Source of the DNA: Hibiscus mutabilis
Lineage: Eukaryota; Streptophyta; Magnoliopsida; Malvales; Malvaceae
NCBI GenBank assembly: GCA_019671005.1
Contig: CM033726.1
Location: forward strand, 20,831,657 to 20,895,656
Length of the DNA stretch: 64,000 nt
Direction: 5' to 3'
The notes beneath the pieces were generated by a model. That model had not been told where the DNA came from. It searched no databases and was given only the letters and a program-made list of their open reading frames with translations. Below, in pieces: positions 12,642 through 24,790 of this stretch. Within the stretch, counting starts at the first letter, position 1. Every line of letters starts with the position of its first letter. A program made the position numbers and the translations under genes.

Positions 12642-14787
12642 CCTATATGGCAAAATGGGTGTCTAAACTTTTCAAGGACTTTATTGTGGTCCCAATTCCA
12701 TAATCAAGCTTCTAAATTCATAATCTCTTCAAATCCATCACTAGGATAATTTTCACAATATTTCTACAAATTTCGTCATATATAACAAAATGGTCACTTA
12801 AAGGACTAGTTGAGGATTTTTCATTCTAACATCAAAATCAAGCTTCCAATATCACCAATCTTTCATTTCATCATCAATTTCAAAACCCTCAATAAAATAC
12901 TAAATTCTAGAGTTAGTGTTTATGTCTTCAAACATGAAATTAATCTAAATCTAAGCTTGATTTCAACTCCACAACACTTGATTTACTTAAATTAAGCTTC
13001 AATCTCAAAATAGAACATGAAACCCTAATTTCTCTCTCATCAATAACATGAAAAAAATCTTCAAATTACCATGCAAAATTACTATCAATAGAAAGAGCAT
13101 TAAGCATAGATCATTTTTCCCAAAGCAACATACCTTGATTCTAACTTTGGAGCCTTCAAAATGCTTGGAGAAATTTTGTGTATTTTTTCTCCCTTCCCAA
13201 AATATGGTGGAAGAAGATGAACTTTTTTGTTCATCTTTTATTAATTTATGCCACATGTAGAAATAAAAATGATTTTTTAATTCATTTTATTCCAATTTAC
13301 CAAAATGTCCCCAACTGAATTCATATTTACTAGGTGCCATTCTAGTTCAATTCCAACCAAATCCCATTCAACTCTAACCAAACTAGAGTAATGCTTTCAC
13401 ATGGGAAATTACCATATTACCCATGGTACTTTCAAAATATTTCAAAATTGCAATTGTGACCAAATTACCAAAAGTAGTCACTTAAATCACTAATTTTGCC
13501 ATTTTGTAAAAATCCAACTATTCTAGTTAGATCACAATCACCTAATTAATAATTTATTCATAAAATAATATTCTATGAATTTTTCGTAACTTATGGAACA
13601 ACCTCTGAAATTTCGATTCAATCCGATTTCCCGATATTCACTTACTACTTCTACTGCGATTTCCCCTTTAGCGTGCTATCAAATAAATTATAAAAATTTC
13701 TTATTTCCATATTCGAAAAATAAATAATATTATCAAATAGAATATTCTATATTTATGAAGTCAAACATAAAATTTTGACTTGGTCCAATATACTGATAAT
13801 TTACCCGAAATCTTTATCGTATAAAATTCTCTTAATAATCCTTTATCAGATATCCATACGAATAATATTAACTCGAACTAATTCCTTTTTATCAGCCTCA
13901 AGTACTGGCACAAGACCTTCCCAACTGGTCACCCATCCTATGCCCTGAGCATGCTTAACTTTGCAGTTTAATCGAAATTTGATATGTTATACTGCATTTT
14001 TATTCCCGAAATCTATCTCAGACTTTTCTCCATGATCTGTTAAATCCATGTACAAGATAAAACAATTACTAATAAATTCTCCAAATATCTGTAAAATAAT
14101 ATGTTATAACTCTTCCAAAGTCTATGGAATCATCTCCGAAATTTTAGCTTGATTCCATTTACCAATAATTGCCGAGAATTTTATCGGTTACTAAATAAAT
14201 TCTGTAATCAAAATAAATCATAGGATTCATCCTGAATCGAACTAAAATACTTCCAACAGTCGGAAATGACTTTTATAACCTTTCTCTACAATATGGTAAA
14301 ATTTCATAATTTTTCGGTTCAATCCGGGTATCCGAATTCCACTTAAACTTTAACTGCAATTTCCCAATAATTGAAATATCAGATCAAACTAGTAATTTGA
14401 CATTCGGTCCACACCAATAGGTGCTCTATCTATTTATGTAATAAAACACCTAACTCTTTGGGAAATTACAACTTTGGTCCTTCAACTTTTCATATTTTGA
14501 CTTGTACCACCCAAGTTTTAAAAACTTATCATTTTCGTCACTAAACTTTAACCTTGAGTTCCCATTTCAATTTTCCTTGGATTTTAACCAATTTTTGTGA
14601 GTATCCTATTTTTCTCGTTCTCTATCACATGACACCTTAAAACCTCGAAAATTTCTTTTCTATAGTCTACTATTGACAAAATCCTAAGTTTTGCATTTTT
14701 GTCATTTTAGTCACTAAGTAAGGTTTTAAGCAATTATCTTAGCACTAAATGACCTTTAAATAGTATTGTAAATTTTGGGGTATTACA
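12642..14787 (-). repeat. D 5' LTR, 5'-proximal part (2.1 kb)
   Basis: This is the continuation of the D LTR right of solo LTR E. Its minus-strand 5' terminus TGTAATACCCC is at 14787. It aligns with 3219-5163 over almost 2 kb and carries the same 5S-like segment. Open frames at 13005-13260 are the equivalents of frames at 3410-3640 and are fragments of LTR sequence, not genes. It abuts element H directly at 14788. Confidence 0.85.
13914..13958 (-). other. 5S-rRNA-like segment in D 5' LTR
   Basis: On the minus strand TTAAGCATGCTCAGGGC is followed by AGGATGGGTGACC and TTGGGAAGGTC, the order and sequence of the internal control region half of plant 5S rRNA, with a deletion of several bases in the middle. 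Its orientation is sense to the element. It lies about 830-875 bp into the LTR. Confidence 0.72.
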
Positions 14788-16473
14788 CTTTCTTTTATTC
14801 TCTTCCTTTGGACGAAAGGCCTCTTTGTCAAGCACAATTTCTTTTTCATTCTCTGGCTCCTTTTCCCTTTCGGTATCATCGGGCATGTCCACAGCAAGGA
14901 TGAAGAGGGGTGGTGCTTTGTACACCACCATCGCAACAGGGTTGTCCTCTTGTTCATCAACTGAAGATACATCTTCTGTCATTCTCATAGAATCTCGTAC
15001 AAACTTTGGTCCTTTATGGGTTGCATCCACAACCTTGGATGCAACCAAACTTCTTTTAAAAGATTCTTTCTCAGTGGTGGTATTCTCAACTTGGGAACAG
15101 TCTTCCACATCCTCATCAACATCTTCCACAAAAACTTCATATTTTTCTTGAACAATTGGGTTAGTTTCTTCCTCTGTTGTGACATTTAAATCAAAAGGGG
15201 CAGTCATTGATTATCTTGCTTGATGATTCTTCCTTCGGTGTGTCTTCAGCCTCGTTAATATTTTCGAGTGAGTTTACAGACTTTGTTGGTACTTCCGTTG
15301 TGGTCGCATTAGAAGAAAAATCATAACTGTGTATGATAGGAGGGAATTCAGGCAAGGCAATTAGGGTGATTCTGCTCATTGCAGCAAGAGCTGAGTTGTG
15401 CCACGTCTTGCATATACATAAAATAAATTATGTACTAAGTCAAGTGTTTGCATTGTGGCAGCAACTCTTCCCATTGTGCTCGTCACAACATCGAGTTTTT
15501 TCTCAATAGCCAGAACTTTCATCCATACTTCATTACTTGTAAGGACATCCTCAACTGCAACTTTCACATTTGCTTTGCCTTTATTCTCTCTTGTTCATGT
15601 GCCCGTTTTTGGTGTAGGAACATTTGAAGCCTTCACCATTCTCTCAATGGCAACCTCATTATGTGGTCCCTTAATAGTTGTCATCTCCTTATTTTTCAAG
15701 TGCTTGAATCCTTTTAGATTGCACAGCTACATAATCAACATTGGAAACACCAAAATTCCCTTCTTTCTCTCAGCAAAAACTGTTATCTCCTTTTGGATAA
15801 TTGCACTCACATCTATCTTTCTTCCCTTAATGATAGAATGTATCGGGAACATTCTATCTAGTGAGACAGTGGTGCTATGAGTCGAAGGCAGTAACCTGGA
15901 ACCATATTTTTACTGGCAGGGTTAGAAACTGCCTATACATTGTGAAGTTTCCCACATTGGTCCCCAATCAAAATGCGTCCGCAATGCATAAATCCTTAAC
16001 TAGCAAATCCAGCTTTTCTTCTTGAATCTCATCGACAAATATTGCATGTTCATCTACACTCACAAAAGTTTTTAACAGCTTGTTAATAACAGCATCACTC
16101 CAAGGTGTAAAGCTTTGTTTCACAAAAACTAGCTTTAATAAAGGCTCGTAAAGGTTAGCATAGAATTCCTTTACTAGAGCGGCACTGTTGTTGCCAGGGT
16201 GAGTGCAATAGTTGCCCCATTTATGAAGCTCTATAGTCTGGTGGATAGATTTTCCAGGCATCTTCTCTTAGGAAGTGCAATCCCCTATTCTGGGTGGATA
16301 CTCCACGTGAGGATGTGCTCTTGTACCACTCACCCACTATTTCTGTTTGGAAAACTTCATATTCAGTGTTTTCCTTTTGGGAAGCAGTTGGATTAAAGAT
16401 TTAAGGCCGAGCATTGTGTGTCTTTTGGAGAGGATTTCATAGAAATTTTACGAGCAGCTATGGTCTTTGCCAT
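14788..16473 (-). pseudogene. H 3' ORF: plant-transposon-protein-like coding region, broken
   Basis: The probable start ATG is at 16473-16471 (minus), opening with MAKTIAARK, then stops and frameshifts. The 15968-16261 frame contains KWGNYC, HPGN and LVKEFYANL, the pattern I associate with the 'putative plant transposon protein' domain found near Athila-type elements. The downstream frame (14788-15207) is very acidic and Glu-rich (EDVDEDVEDC, EREKEPENEKE). It reads on into the D LTR, so the insertion of D cut the gene and the remainder is off-window. Its place after integrase fits a third ORF of an Athila/Tat-type element. The family assignment is moderate; the function is unknown. Confidence 0.55.
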
Positions 16474-16941
16474 GAGAGATTGAGAAAGAAGACGAAAATG
16501 AAAGATTTTTTTGTAGAAAAAATTCAAACTTTGAGTCTTTGAAGATGAAGAAATCAAAGAAAACTAAGTGAAAATGTCAGTGAATATCAGATTTGTTAAA
16601 TAAAGATGAAGAAAAGAGGGAAATGAAAAGACACGATTTGTACCATCTAATACAATGAGAATGGACGCTCTAATTATGGCGTAAAAATCACACTCGTTTG
16701 ATGCATCTCCTACTCTCACCAATGAAAGATTGTGATTTTGGGGTGATTAATCGGTGTAATAGAACTACCCAAATTGCCTGCAAGTATCATATATATCTTT
16801 TGTTGCATTCTTGCTGTACAAGCTATTAGAAGAAGATTCCATATCAAAAAATGAGAATTTATTCTACAAAAAAGAATAAAAAAAATTAAAAATAAATAAG
16901 GAAAACTAAATCTATATCTAATAAAACAATTAAAGGGAATG
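16474..16941 (-). other. Spacer between H integrase and H 3' ORF
   Basis: About 470 bp of AT-rich sequence with no conserved motif seen. In Athila-like elements a non-coding stretch separates pol from the downstream ORF, which fits. Confidence 0.4.
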
Positions 16942-17633
16942 TCAAAAGAATTCGACCAATTTAATGGTCTCAAGATTCCTAGAATCAATGTCAGCAAAAT
17001 AAAGTTTGAGTCTTTGTCCATTGACTTTGAATGGAATCCCCTCTTTAGTGTCCTTGATTGTGATTGCACCATGTGGAAACACTTCCACAACTTCAAAAAG
17101 GTCCCTACCAGCATGACTGCAATTTCCCGGGTGTAACTTCAGTCTTGAATTGAATAGCAAAACCAATTGTCCAACTCTAAATTGTCGCTTCAATATGATC
17201 TTGTCATGCCAATGTTTGCTCATGTCCTTGTAAATAGAGGCAATTTTATAAGCATTTTGGTGAATTTCTTCCAACTCAGTGATGTCCAACAACCGTTTCT
17301 TCCCCCACAGATTCATAATCAAGATTAAATTGCTTTAGAGCCCACCAAGCCTTATGTTCTAGCTCAATAGGCAAATGACATGATTTTCTAAAGACAAGTT
17401 GATACAATCACATCCCCTATGGAGTTTTGTACGTAGTACGAATAGCCCACGATGCATTATCTAAACGCGAGGACCAATCTTTCCTAGTGGTATTTACCAC
17501 TTTTTGCAAGATGTTTTTAATGGCTCGGTTAGAGATCTTGGCTTGTCCATTGGACTAGGGATGATACATTTTGGCCAATCTATGATTTAGTCTGTAACAT
17601 TTCAACACAGTAGCCACTTGGCTGTAGTAGAAA
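16942..17633 (-). pseudogene. H integrase, C-terminal half (Athila/Tat-like)
   Basis: The minus-strand frames show, in order, RAIKNILQKVV, KDWSSRLDNASWAIRTTYKT, ELEHKAWWALK, then the C-terminal domain with WHDKIILKRQFRVGQLVLLF, NSRLKLHPG and VVEVFPHGAI. These are the typical signatures of Athila/Tat integrase. Stops and a frameshift near 17322 break it. The upstream part continues across inserted element F: 24754-24790 encodes ISDQGKHF, the second catalytic Asp motif, in register once F and one target duplication are set aside. Confidence 0.82.
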
Positions 17634-19432
17634 TGTAATATCCCATTATTGGATTAGTGACCAAAATGTAAATAATCAAAAGTTAGTGGTTTTAGTTTAG
17701 TGACTAAAACGTAAAGTTTTAAAGTTGGGTAACAAAAGTGAAAAGTTAAGAAAAGTTCAAGGACCAACATGGTAATTTTCCCAAAAAATATTTTTATTCC
17801 ATAAATAAATAGAAAATCTAAGGGTGTGGATCGAATATAAAAACTATGGTTTGATATGATGTTTCTATTATTGGGAAATTACGGTTAAAGTTTAAGTGTA
17901 ATTTGGGTAATCGTATGAGCTCGAAATTTTATGAAATTTTGAAGGAACTCTTAGGAAGACCCGAGGAATATGACATTGAAGTTTGAATTGTGCTTGATCG
18001 ATTTAGATTCGATTTAACACAGTATATGAAATAATGCATAAATGGCATTTTGGAGAATATAAAGATTTATTAATGGTAAAATGGTCATTTTACCCATACC
18101 TTTTAATTATAATTGATTTGATGATAAGGTTGAGTATAGGTGTTGATTCATGATTGGTCATAATTTAAGGGTACAATGGTCATTTTACTATGAAGAAAGA
18201 TTTTTGTTTTAAATTAAATATTTAATTGCCATTTGTCATTAAAATAAAGTATAAAAAGCTAGAATTTTGCTCATCTTTCTCTCAAGTTGGCCAAACCTCA
18301 AGGGGACTAGGTAAGAGAATTTTCATTTCAATTTTTGGCTTGATTTACTTGATTTTTGGCTAGGGACATGAAACAAGAAATTGATCTCCCTTGAATTCTC
18401 TATCTTTTGACATAAGTTTTGCTTAGTTTCCATGTCTCTAAGTTGAGATTGATGATTTGGGTGGTTGAAGAACATGTTAGCTTTTCATGTTTTAATGTTC
18501 AATCAAGTTGGAAATGGTGTTGTAGTGTTGTTTCCATGCTTGAAATGAAGAGAATCTCTTGGAAAACTTATAGGGACCAATTCGGCTATAAGAGGAAAAT
18601 TAGGGGAAATTTTGTGAAAATTTATTTGATGATGGAAATGATTAGAATGATGTTTTCTAAGTTGAATTATGTGATTGGATTGAAGAAAACATCATTTTAG
18701 GACTATTTTGTGAAATTTGCAAATTGGGTGAAATAAGTGAGAAATTTGAAAATATTCAAGAAGTATGGTTATGATGTTTGCTATGATACAAGGATCATTT
18801 TGGTATTAAAATTTTTGAAAATGGAGATGAAATGTGGAAGTTTCCAAATTTTAGTTTATAAACCCTAAGAGAGAGATTTTAGGGTTTAAAGTGAAATTAT
18901 CAAACTATTGGTTACAATGTGCAATTTGAAGTAAAAATAAAGTGTAGGAAGCATTGTTGTTGTAAAGAAGCACTTGATTGAAAATGTTAAATTTTCCAAC
19001 TTGGTATGTACATGTATTAGTAAGGTTGGACATGTACTTAAAGTTGCTTGTGTTATGTATTTAATGTACATACAGATAACAAGCAAGTTCGAGATCGAAC
19101 AAGTGAGGAAAGAAGATAAAAAGTGCTACCGAGCATAGTGAGGCTAGTATAAATTATACTTTTGAAAGTGTCAAGGTGAGTGCAATGCATGTATATCATG
19201 ATTTTTATGCCATTTATCATATATTTGATATATTAGAAATATGTGAAAGGTTGAAACATATGCATGGATCATTAATTAATCATGGAATATTATCTTGGGT
19301 ATGAATTGCTCAATATGTATATATGTTGCCATGTATGAGACTATGATTGATATAAAGCCCAATGTATGAGATAGAAAATTAAAAGCATAGTTGGATATCC
19401 ATAGAGTCTTAAACAGCTGTATAAACATTTTA

Positions 19433-19553
19433 GCACTCCCGGTAGAGTGCAACTTATTATAAGCACTTCAGGTAAAGTGCAAACTATTTACTAATTGTAT
19501 ACTCCGGTAAGTATACAGAAGCACTTCGGTGCTAAGCACTTCCAGTAAAGTGC
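19433..19553 (+). repeat. Hairpin array in F 5' LTR
   Basis: Consecutive inverted repeats with a shared CCGGTA-like loop: GCACTC-CCGGTA-GAGTGC (19433-19450), GCACTT-CAGGTA-AAGTGC (19463-19480), GTATACT-CCGGTA-AGTATAC (19497-19516), and another GCACTT...AAGTGC pair to about 19553. The stems differ but remain self-complementary. The 3' LTR copy at about 23537-23657 has the same array with one unit decayed. Confidence 0.75.
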
Positions 19554-19842
19554 AAATAATACACTATACTCAAGTAAGTACAGGGGGGATGACTCGTGTA
19601 CATAAATTTCCTTAAATCAATACTTGGGCTAAATGAATTGAAAAACAGGATGAAAAGCTTAAAGGCTCGATGATAAACATGGCAAAGGTAATGGTAAGAA
19701 TCAAAGTTATTACCATGTATTATGTTATTATATATGTATCATGTCATATATGATAGAAAGCATAATATGGTAAGTGATCATCTGCATTGTTGTTTATTTA
19801 TATTGATACTTATGTTAATTTACATTTGAATTAAATGTTGTT

Positions 19843-19890
19843 GCCTCACTAAGTATATGCTTAACGTATGATAAATTTCATGCGTTGGTC
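19843..19890 (+). other. Paired-hairpin module in F 5' LTR
   Basis: GCCTCACTAAGTATATGCTT is followed by CGTATGA-TAAATT-TCATGCG, pairing with one G-U wobble. It is the same layout as in C, D and E, and lies about 760 bp before the LTR end. Confidence 0.6.
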
Positions 19891-20654
19891 TAAAAGGAGT
19901 TTTGAAGGAAGAGTAGCCGAGCATCACTTTCATATTTTGGGAGGTATATCTCCATACTCATAGTAATGTAATGACATCCATCCTTTCTTTTGGAAATGTA
20001 CTAGATGGCATGTATAATTAGTGGGGTTTGTAATAACTTATCACCAAATATGGTTGGGTAATAGTTGTTTCATATGGATGATGAACCTAGTAAGTCCTAT
20101 TATGGTTATAAATGATAATGGACTAAGTTTTTAGTAAATATAGATCCTAAGATAGAAAGTTTAAAAATCTGTCTAGAAATGTACGCAAAAGCAGTGTGCT
20201 TGAAAAATCAGAATAAATTACACAATTAGAATTAGATGGTGAATTTTATATGTATGAACTGGAAATTTTTTTAGTTTCTTACAAAACAAACGGTGACTGA
20301 TTTCGAGTTGTATGTAAAAAGTTATGAATTTTTATTTGAAGAAAGGTCAGAAAACATGGCAGCAGAATTTTAGTGTTTTTGGGCTGTGACGTGAATTCAA
20401 AGATTTATTTGAATTTTTGTGTAATGAGTTTAGGTTAATAATTTATATGGTTAGAAATCTTGATTTAATCTAGTTTAATTAGAAAATTTCGGAATGAAGT
20501 TTCGATGTCTATAATTTTTTTTAATAAATTTTTAAGTAAATGCAGTACAGGCTGCCAGTTTTCTATGCTAAAGTAATAAAAGGGTTTAACCTTAGTTTGT
20601 AGCATCACTGACTCGTATTTGGTAATGAATACGGGAAAGAGATATTATATTAAT

Positions 20655-20669
20655 TGGTATTAGAGCTTC
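20655..20669 (+). other. Primer-binding site of element F
   Basis: TGGTATTAGAGCTTC lies five bases after the 5' LTR end. It matches the initiator-Met-tRNA complement TGGTATCAGAGC with one C-to-T change. Confidence 0.85.
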
Positions 20670-20836
20670 AGGTTTAGTCGATTCTGGATAGAAATTGAGT
20701 TTAAAAATGAGTGGGAAGTGTATACATGCCACTAGGATGTCATAATTACTTGTGATTATGTGCAGATATTTTGATGCTCTATAATCAGTAATGCTAGTCT
20801 ATATTAAGAAATTTGTTGAAAATGTGTTCTGTTTAG

Positions 20837-22070
20837 ATGTCGGACCATCAGGTTTCTAGACATGCGTTTGAACAGGAGGTCCCTGTGCAGAGTGGGAGTA
20901 ATGAGGTAAATCAGAATGTACCTCAAGAGCAATATCAAGATTAGGCACCTGCACAAGGGCAACAAGACATGCTGGTTCAGGATCCTAGACTATTCATGCA
21001 GGCGTTAGATGAAATTTTAAATAGACAAAAACCAGTGTTTGTACCAAGGGAGTTGAGAAAGATGAAGGCATCGGAATTTCAAGGTGATTCTGATGTTGAC
21101 CTGATGTCTGCGGACTTCTGGTTGAATGATATTAAGATTATGTTGGATACAATCCAGTGTGATGATCAACGAAAACTTGAAGGAGTAACATTACTGCTCA
21201 GATTCCTCGGGAACTAGTTACTTGGGAATTTTTTTTACAAGAGTTCCGGAACAAGTATATTGGGGATGTTTTCATCGAGGATATGAGGAACCAATTTCTG
21301 AATTTGAAGCAAGCAAGCATAACAGTATATGAGTATGAATGTGAGTTTAATAAGCTTAGCCAGTTTGCTACAAAATTCCTTCCGACTGAGAAGCACAGAG
21401 TTGCCAGATTTGTGGGAGGTCTGGATCCGGAGTATAAGAAATTATTTGTTGCTCTTGATTTATCTGTATTTCAAGAGGTAGTCAATCGAGCAAAAGGACT
21501 GGAAAGAGTAAAGCTAGAGGAAGCTTCTGATAAGACAGCACAATCAACCAAGCGACCTGGAGGTCCCAGTGTTTTACCCTGGTCTAAACGTGGTAAAGGA
21601 TTTCAGCAACAAGGGTCAGCTAGATCAATGTCGTCCGAAAAGAAGAATTCTTCTGCTGGTAAATCCAAACTAGTCCACAATCGAACGAGTGGAGCTAAAG
21701 GGGGTGAATTTCGGATCCAATCAGATTGTAGAACTTGTGGAAGAAGACACGCTGGTCGATGTTGGTATGCACCAGAGACAATATGTTATCAATGTGGGAA
21801 GCCAGGTCATTTCAAACGCGCATGTCCAGAGTTGCAAGAAAACCAATCGGTGGCTGCTTCTCAGATAAATAAAGGGAATCGAGGTTGGAATTCTCACCAT
21901 GGTGCATCGGAAGTTGCATCGAATTTGAAAGGCAAAGCTCCTGCTCGTGTATATAATATCAAGACCACAGAGAGTAAAGATGATCCCGATGTGATATCAG
22001 GTATGCTTGAACTCTTTGTCAAACCTATCTTTACATTAATTGATCCTGGTTCCACTCATTCATATATTGG
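20837..22070 (+). pseudogene. F gag with start of protease
   Basis: ATG at 20837 opens with MSDHQVSRHAFEQE. A single TAG (20942-20944, probably CAG originally) interrupts it in frame, and a frameshift lies near 21205-21280. The retrotransposon gag core follows (RELRKMKASEFQG, FWLNDIKIMLD, then EFNKLSQFATKF and RFVGGLDPEYKK). A CCHC knuckle CYQCGKPGHFKRAC is at about 21787-21828, preceded by a second Cys-rich run CRTCGRRHAGRC. The frame then enters the aspartic protease active site (LIDPGSTHSYI) and stops being pol at about 22070. Chromovirus-type, clade not certain. Confidence 0.88.
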
Positions 22071-22093
22071 CAAACCTATCTTTACATTAATTG
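22020..22093 (+). repeat. Deletion junction with templated filler in element F
   Basis: A 23-bp word beginning caaacctatctttacatt occurs at 22020-22042, inside protease, and again at 22071-22093, where it is fused to LTR sequence. The last five bases, AATTG, are also present at 17986-17990 in the LTR, giving microhomology at the join. This is the footprint of an end-joining repair that copied nearby DNA. Confidence 0.85.
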
Positions 22094-24753
22094 TGCTTGA
22101 TCGATTTAGATTCGATTTAACACAATATATGAAATAATGCATAAATGGCATTTTGGAGAATATAAAGATTTATTAATTGCAAAGTGGTCATTTTACCCAT
22201 GCTTTTTAAATATAATTAATTTGATGATAAGGTTGAGTATAGGTGTTGATTCATGATTGGTCATAATTCAAGGGTAAAATCGTCATTTTACTATGAAGAA
22301 AGTTTTTTGTTTTAAATTAAAGATTTAATTGCCATTTGGCATTAAAATAAAAGATAGAAAAAGCAAGAATTTTGCTCATCTTTCTCTCAAGTTGGCCGAA
22401 CCTCAAGGGGACTAGGTAAGAGAATTTTCAATTCAATTTTTGGCTTGATTTACTTGATTTTGGCTAGGAACATGAAACAAGAAATTGATCTCCCTTGAAT
22501 TCTCTATCTTTTGACATAAGTTTTGTTTAGTTTCCATGTCTCTAAGTTGAGATTGATGATTTGGGTGGTTGAAGAACATGTTAGGTTTTCATGTTTTAAT
22601 GTTCAATCAAATTGGAAATGGTGTTGTAGTGTTGTTTCCATGCTTGAAATGAAGAGAATCTCTTGGAAAACTTATAGGGACCAATTTGGCTATAAGAGGA
22701 AAATTAGGGGAAATTTTGTGAAAATTTATTTGATGTTGGAAAAGATTAAAATGATGTTTTCTAAGTTGAATTATGTGATTGGATTGAAGAAAACATCATT
22801 TTAGGACTATTTTGTGAAATTTGCAAATTGGGTGAAATAAGTGAGAAATTTGAAAATATTCAAGAAGTATGGTTATGATGTTTGCTATGATACAAGGATC
22901 ATTTTGGTATTAAAATTTTTGAAAATGGAGATGAAATGTGGAAGTTTCCAAATTTTAGTTTATAAACCCTAAGAGAGAGATTTTAGGGTTTAAAGTGAAA
23001 TTATCAAACTATTAGTTACAATGTGCAATTTGAAGTAAAAATAAAGTGTAGGAAGCATTGTTGTTGTAAAGAAGCACTTGATTGAAAATGTTAAATTTTC
23101 CAACTTGGTATGTACATGTATTAGTAAGGTTGGACATGTACTTAAAGTTTCTTATGTTATGTATTTAATGTACATACAGATAACAAGCAAGTTCGAGATC
23201 GAACAAGTGAGGAAAGAAGATAAAAAGTGCTACCGAGCTTAGTGAGGCTAGTATAAATTATACTTTTGAAAGTGTCAAGGTGAGTGCAATGCATGTATAT
23301 CATGATTTTTATGCCATTTATCATATATTTGATATATTAGAAATATGTCAAAGGTTGAAACATATGCATGGATCACTAATTAATCAGGGAATATTATCTT
23401 GGGTATGAATTGCTCAATATGTATATATGTTACCATGTATAAGACTATGATTGATATAAAGCCCAATGTATGAGATAGAAAATTAAAAGTATAGTTGGAT
23501 ATCCATAGAGTCATAAATAGCTGTATAAACATTTTAGCACTCCCGGTAGAGTGCAACTTATTATAAGCACTTCAGGTAAAGTGCAAACTATTTACTAATT
23601 GTATACTCTGGTAAGAATCTAGAAGCACTTCGGTGCTAAGCACTTCCAGTAAAGTGCAAATAATACACTATACTCAAGTAAGTATAGGGGGGATGTCTCG
23701 TGTACATAAATTTCCTTAAATCAATACTTGGGCTAAATGAATTGAAAAACAGGATGAAAAGCTTAAAGGCTCGATGATAAACATGGCAAAGGTAATGGTA
23801 AGAAACAAAGTTATTACCATGTATTATGTTATTATATATGTATCATGTCATATATGCTAGAAAGCATAATATGGTAAGTGATCATCTGCATTGTTGTTTA
23901 TTTATATTGATACTTATGTTAATTTACATTTGAATTAAATGTTGTTGCCTCACTAAGTATATGCTTAACGTATGATGAATTTCATGCGTAGGTTTAAAAG
24001 GAGTTTTGAAGGAAGAGTAGCCGAGCATCACTTTCATATTTTGGGAGGTATATCTCCATACTCATAGTAATGTAATGACATCCATCCTTTCTTTTGGAAA
24101 TGTACTAGATGGCATGTATAATTAGTGGGGTTTGTAATAACTTATCACCAAATATGGCTGGGTAATAGTTGTTTCATATGGATGATGAACCTAGTAAGTC
24201 CTATTATGGTTATAAATGATAATGGACTAAGTTTTTAGTAAATATAGATCCTAAGATAGAAAGTTTAAAAATCTGTCCAGAAATGTACGCAAAAGCAGTG
24301 TGTTTGAAAAATCAGAATAAATTAAACAATTAGAATTAGATGGTGAATTTTTTATGTATGAACTGTAAATTTTGTCTAGTTTCTTACAAAACAAACGGTG
24401 ACTTATTTCGAGTTGTATGTAAAAAGTTATGAATTTTTATTCGAAGGAAGGTAAGAAAACAGGGCAGCAGAATTTCAGTGTTTTTGGGCTGTGACGTGAA
24501 TTCAAAGATTTATTTGAATTTTTGTGTAATGAGTTTAGGTTAATAATTTATATGGTTAGAAAGCTTGATTAATCTATTTTAATTAGAAAATTTCGGAATG
24601 AATTTTCGATGTCTATAAATATTTTTTATAAATTTTTAAGTAAATGCAATACAGGCTGCCACTTTTCTAAGCTAATGTAATAAAAGGGTTTAACCTTAGT
24701 TAGTAACATCACTGACTTGTATTTGGTAAGGAATAAGTGAAAGTGATGTTACA
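22089..24753 (+). repeat. F 3' LTR, missing first 352 bp
   Basis: Homologous to 17986-20649 with few substitutions and small indels. It ends GTGATGTTACA at 24753 followed by the target duplication AGAAA. It includes a second hairpin array (about 23537-23657) and a paired-hairpin module (23946-23992). Confidence 0.9.
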
Positions 24754-24790
24754 AGAAATGCTTTCCCTGGTCACTGATCAATGCTATTGG
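24754..24790 (-). pseudogene. H integrase fragment between F and A
   Basis: Only 37 bp. On the minus strand it encodes ALISDQGKHF, corresponding to the second catalytic Asp motif of integrase (normally ISDGG.HF), and joins in register with 17628 and below when F is removed. The last five bases (attgg) would be the left target duplication of element A. Confidence 0.75.

Larger units (their letters stand above)
3214..14787 (-). mobile_element. Element 'D': Ty3/gypsy LTR retrotransposon with ~4.65-kb LTRs and rearranged short internal region
   Basis: The minus-strand element shows, left to right, part of the 3' LTR (to 5163), a PPT, fragments of RT/RNase H, a PBS, and a 5' LTR in two pieces (7289-9793 and 12642-14787) separated by solo LTR E. 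The two LTRs are clearly homologous: 3219-5163 aligns with about 12847-14787. The internal region is only about 2.1 kb against an expected 5 kb or more, lacks gag, and contains two RNase H segments, so it is defective. The remaining 3' LTR was displaced by LTR G. D lies inside element H, whose ORF reads directly into the D LTR at 14787. Confidence 0.85.
17634..20649 (+). repeat. F 5' LTR (3016 bp)
   Basis: It starts TGTAATATCCC and ends GATATTATA, a decayed form of the GATGTTACA seen in the 3' copy; the changes are transitions. It aligns with 22089-24753 from base 17986 onward with few differences. The 93-codon frame at 18419-18700 recurs in the 3' LTR but lies in non-coding LTR sequence and has no recognisable domain. 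Confidence 0.9.
17634..24753 (+). mobile_element. Element 'F': Ty3/gypsy retrotransposon with gag only and truncated 3' LTR
   Basis: Plus-strand element with a perfect 5-bp target duplication AGAAA (17629-17633 and 24754-24758). It has a 3016-bp 5' LTR, a PBS, a gag pseudogene running into the protease active site, then an abrupt jump into the 3' LTR. RT, RNase H, integrase, the PPT and the first 352 bp of the 3' LTR are all missing. It sits inside the integrase of element H. Confidence 0.92.

Noticed and set aside
18419..18700. 93-codon frame repeated at 22523-22804
   Set aside because: It is kept only because both copies are LTRs of the same element F; there is no known domain and no sign of coding selection.
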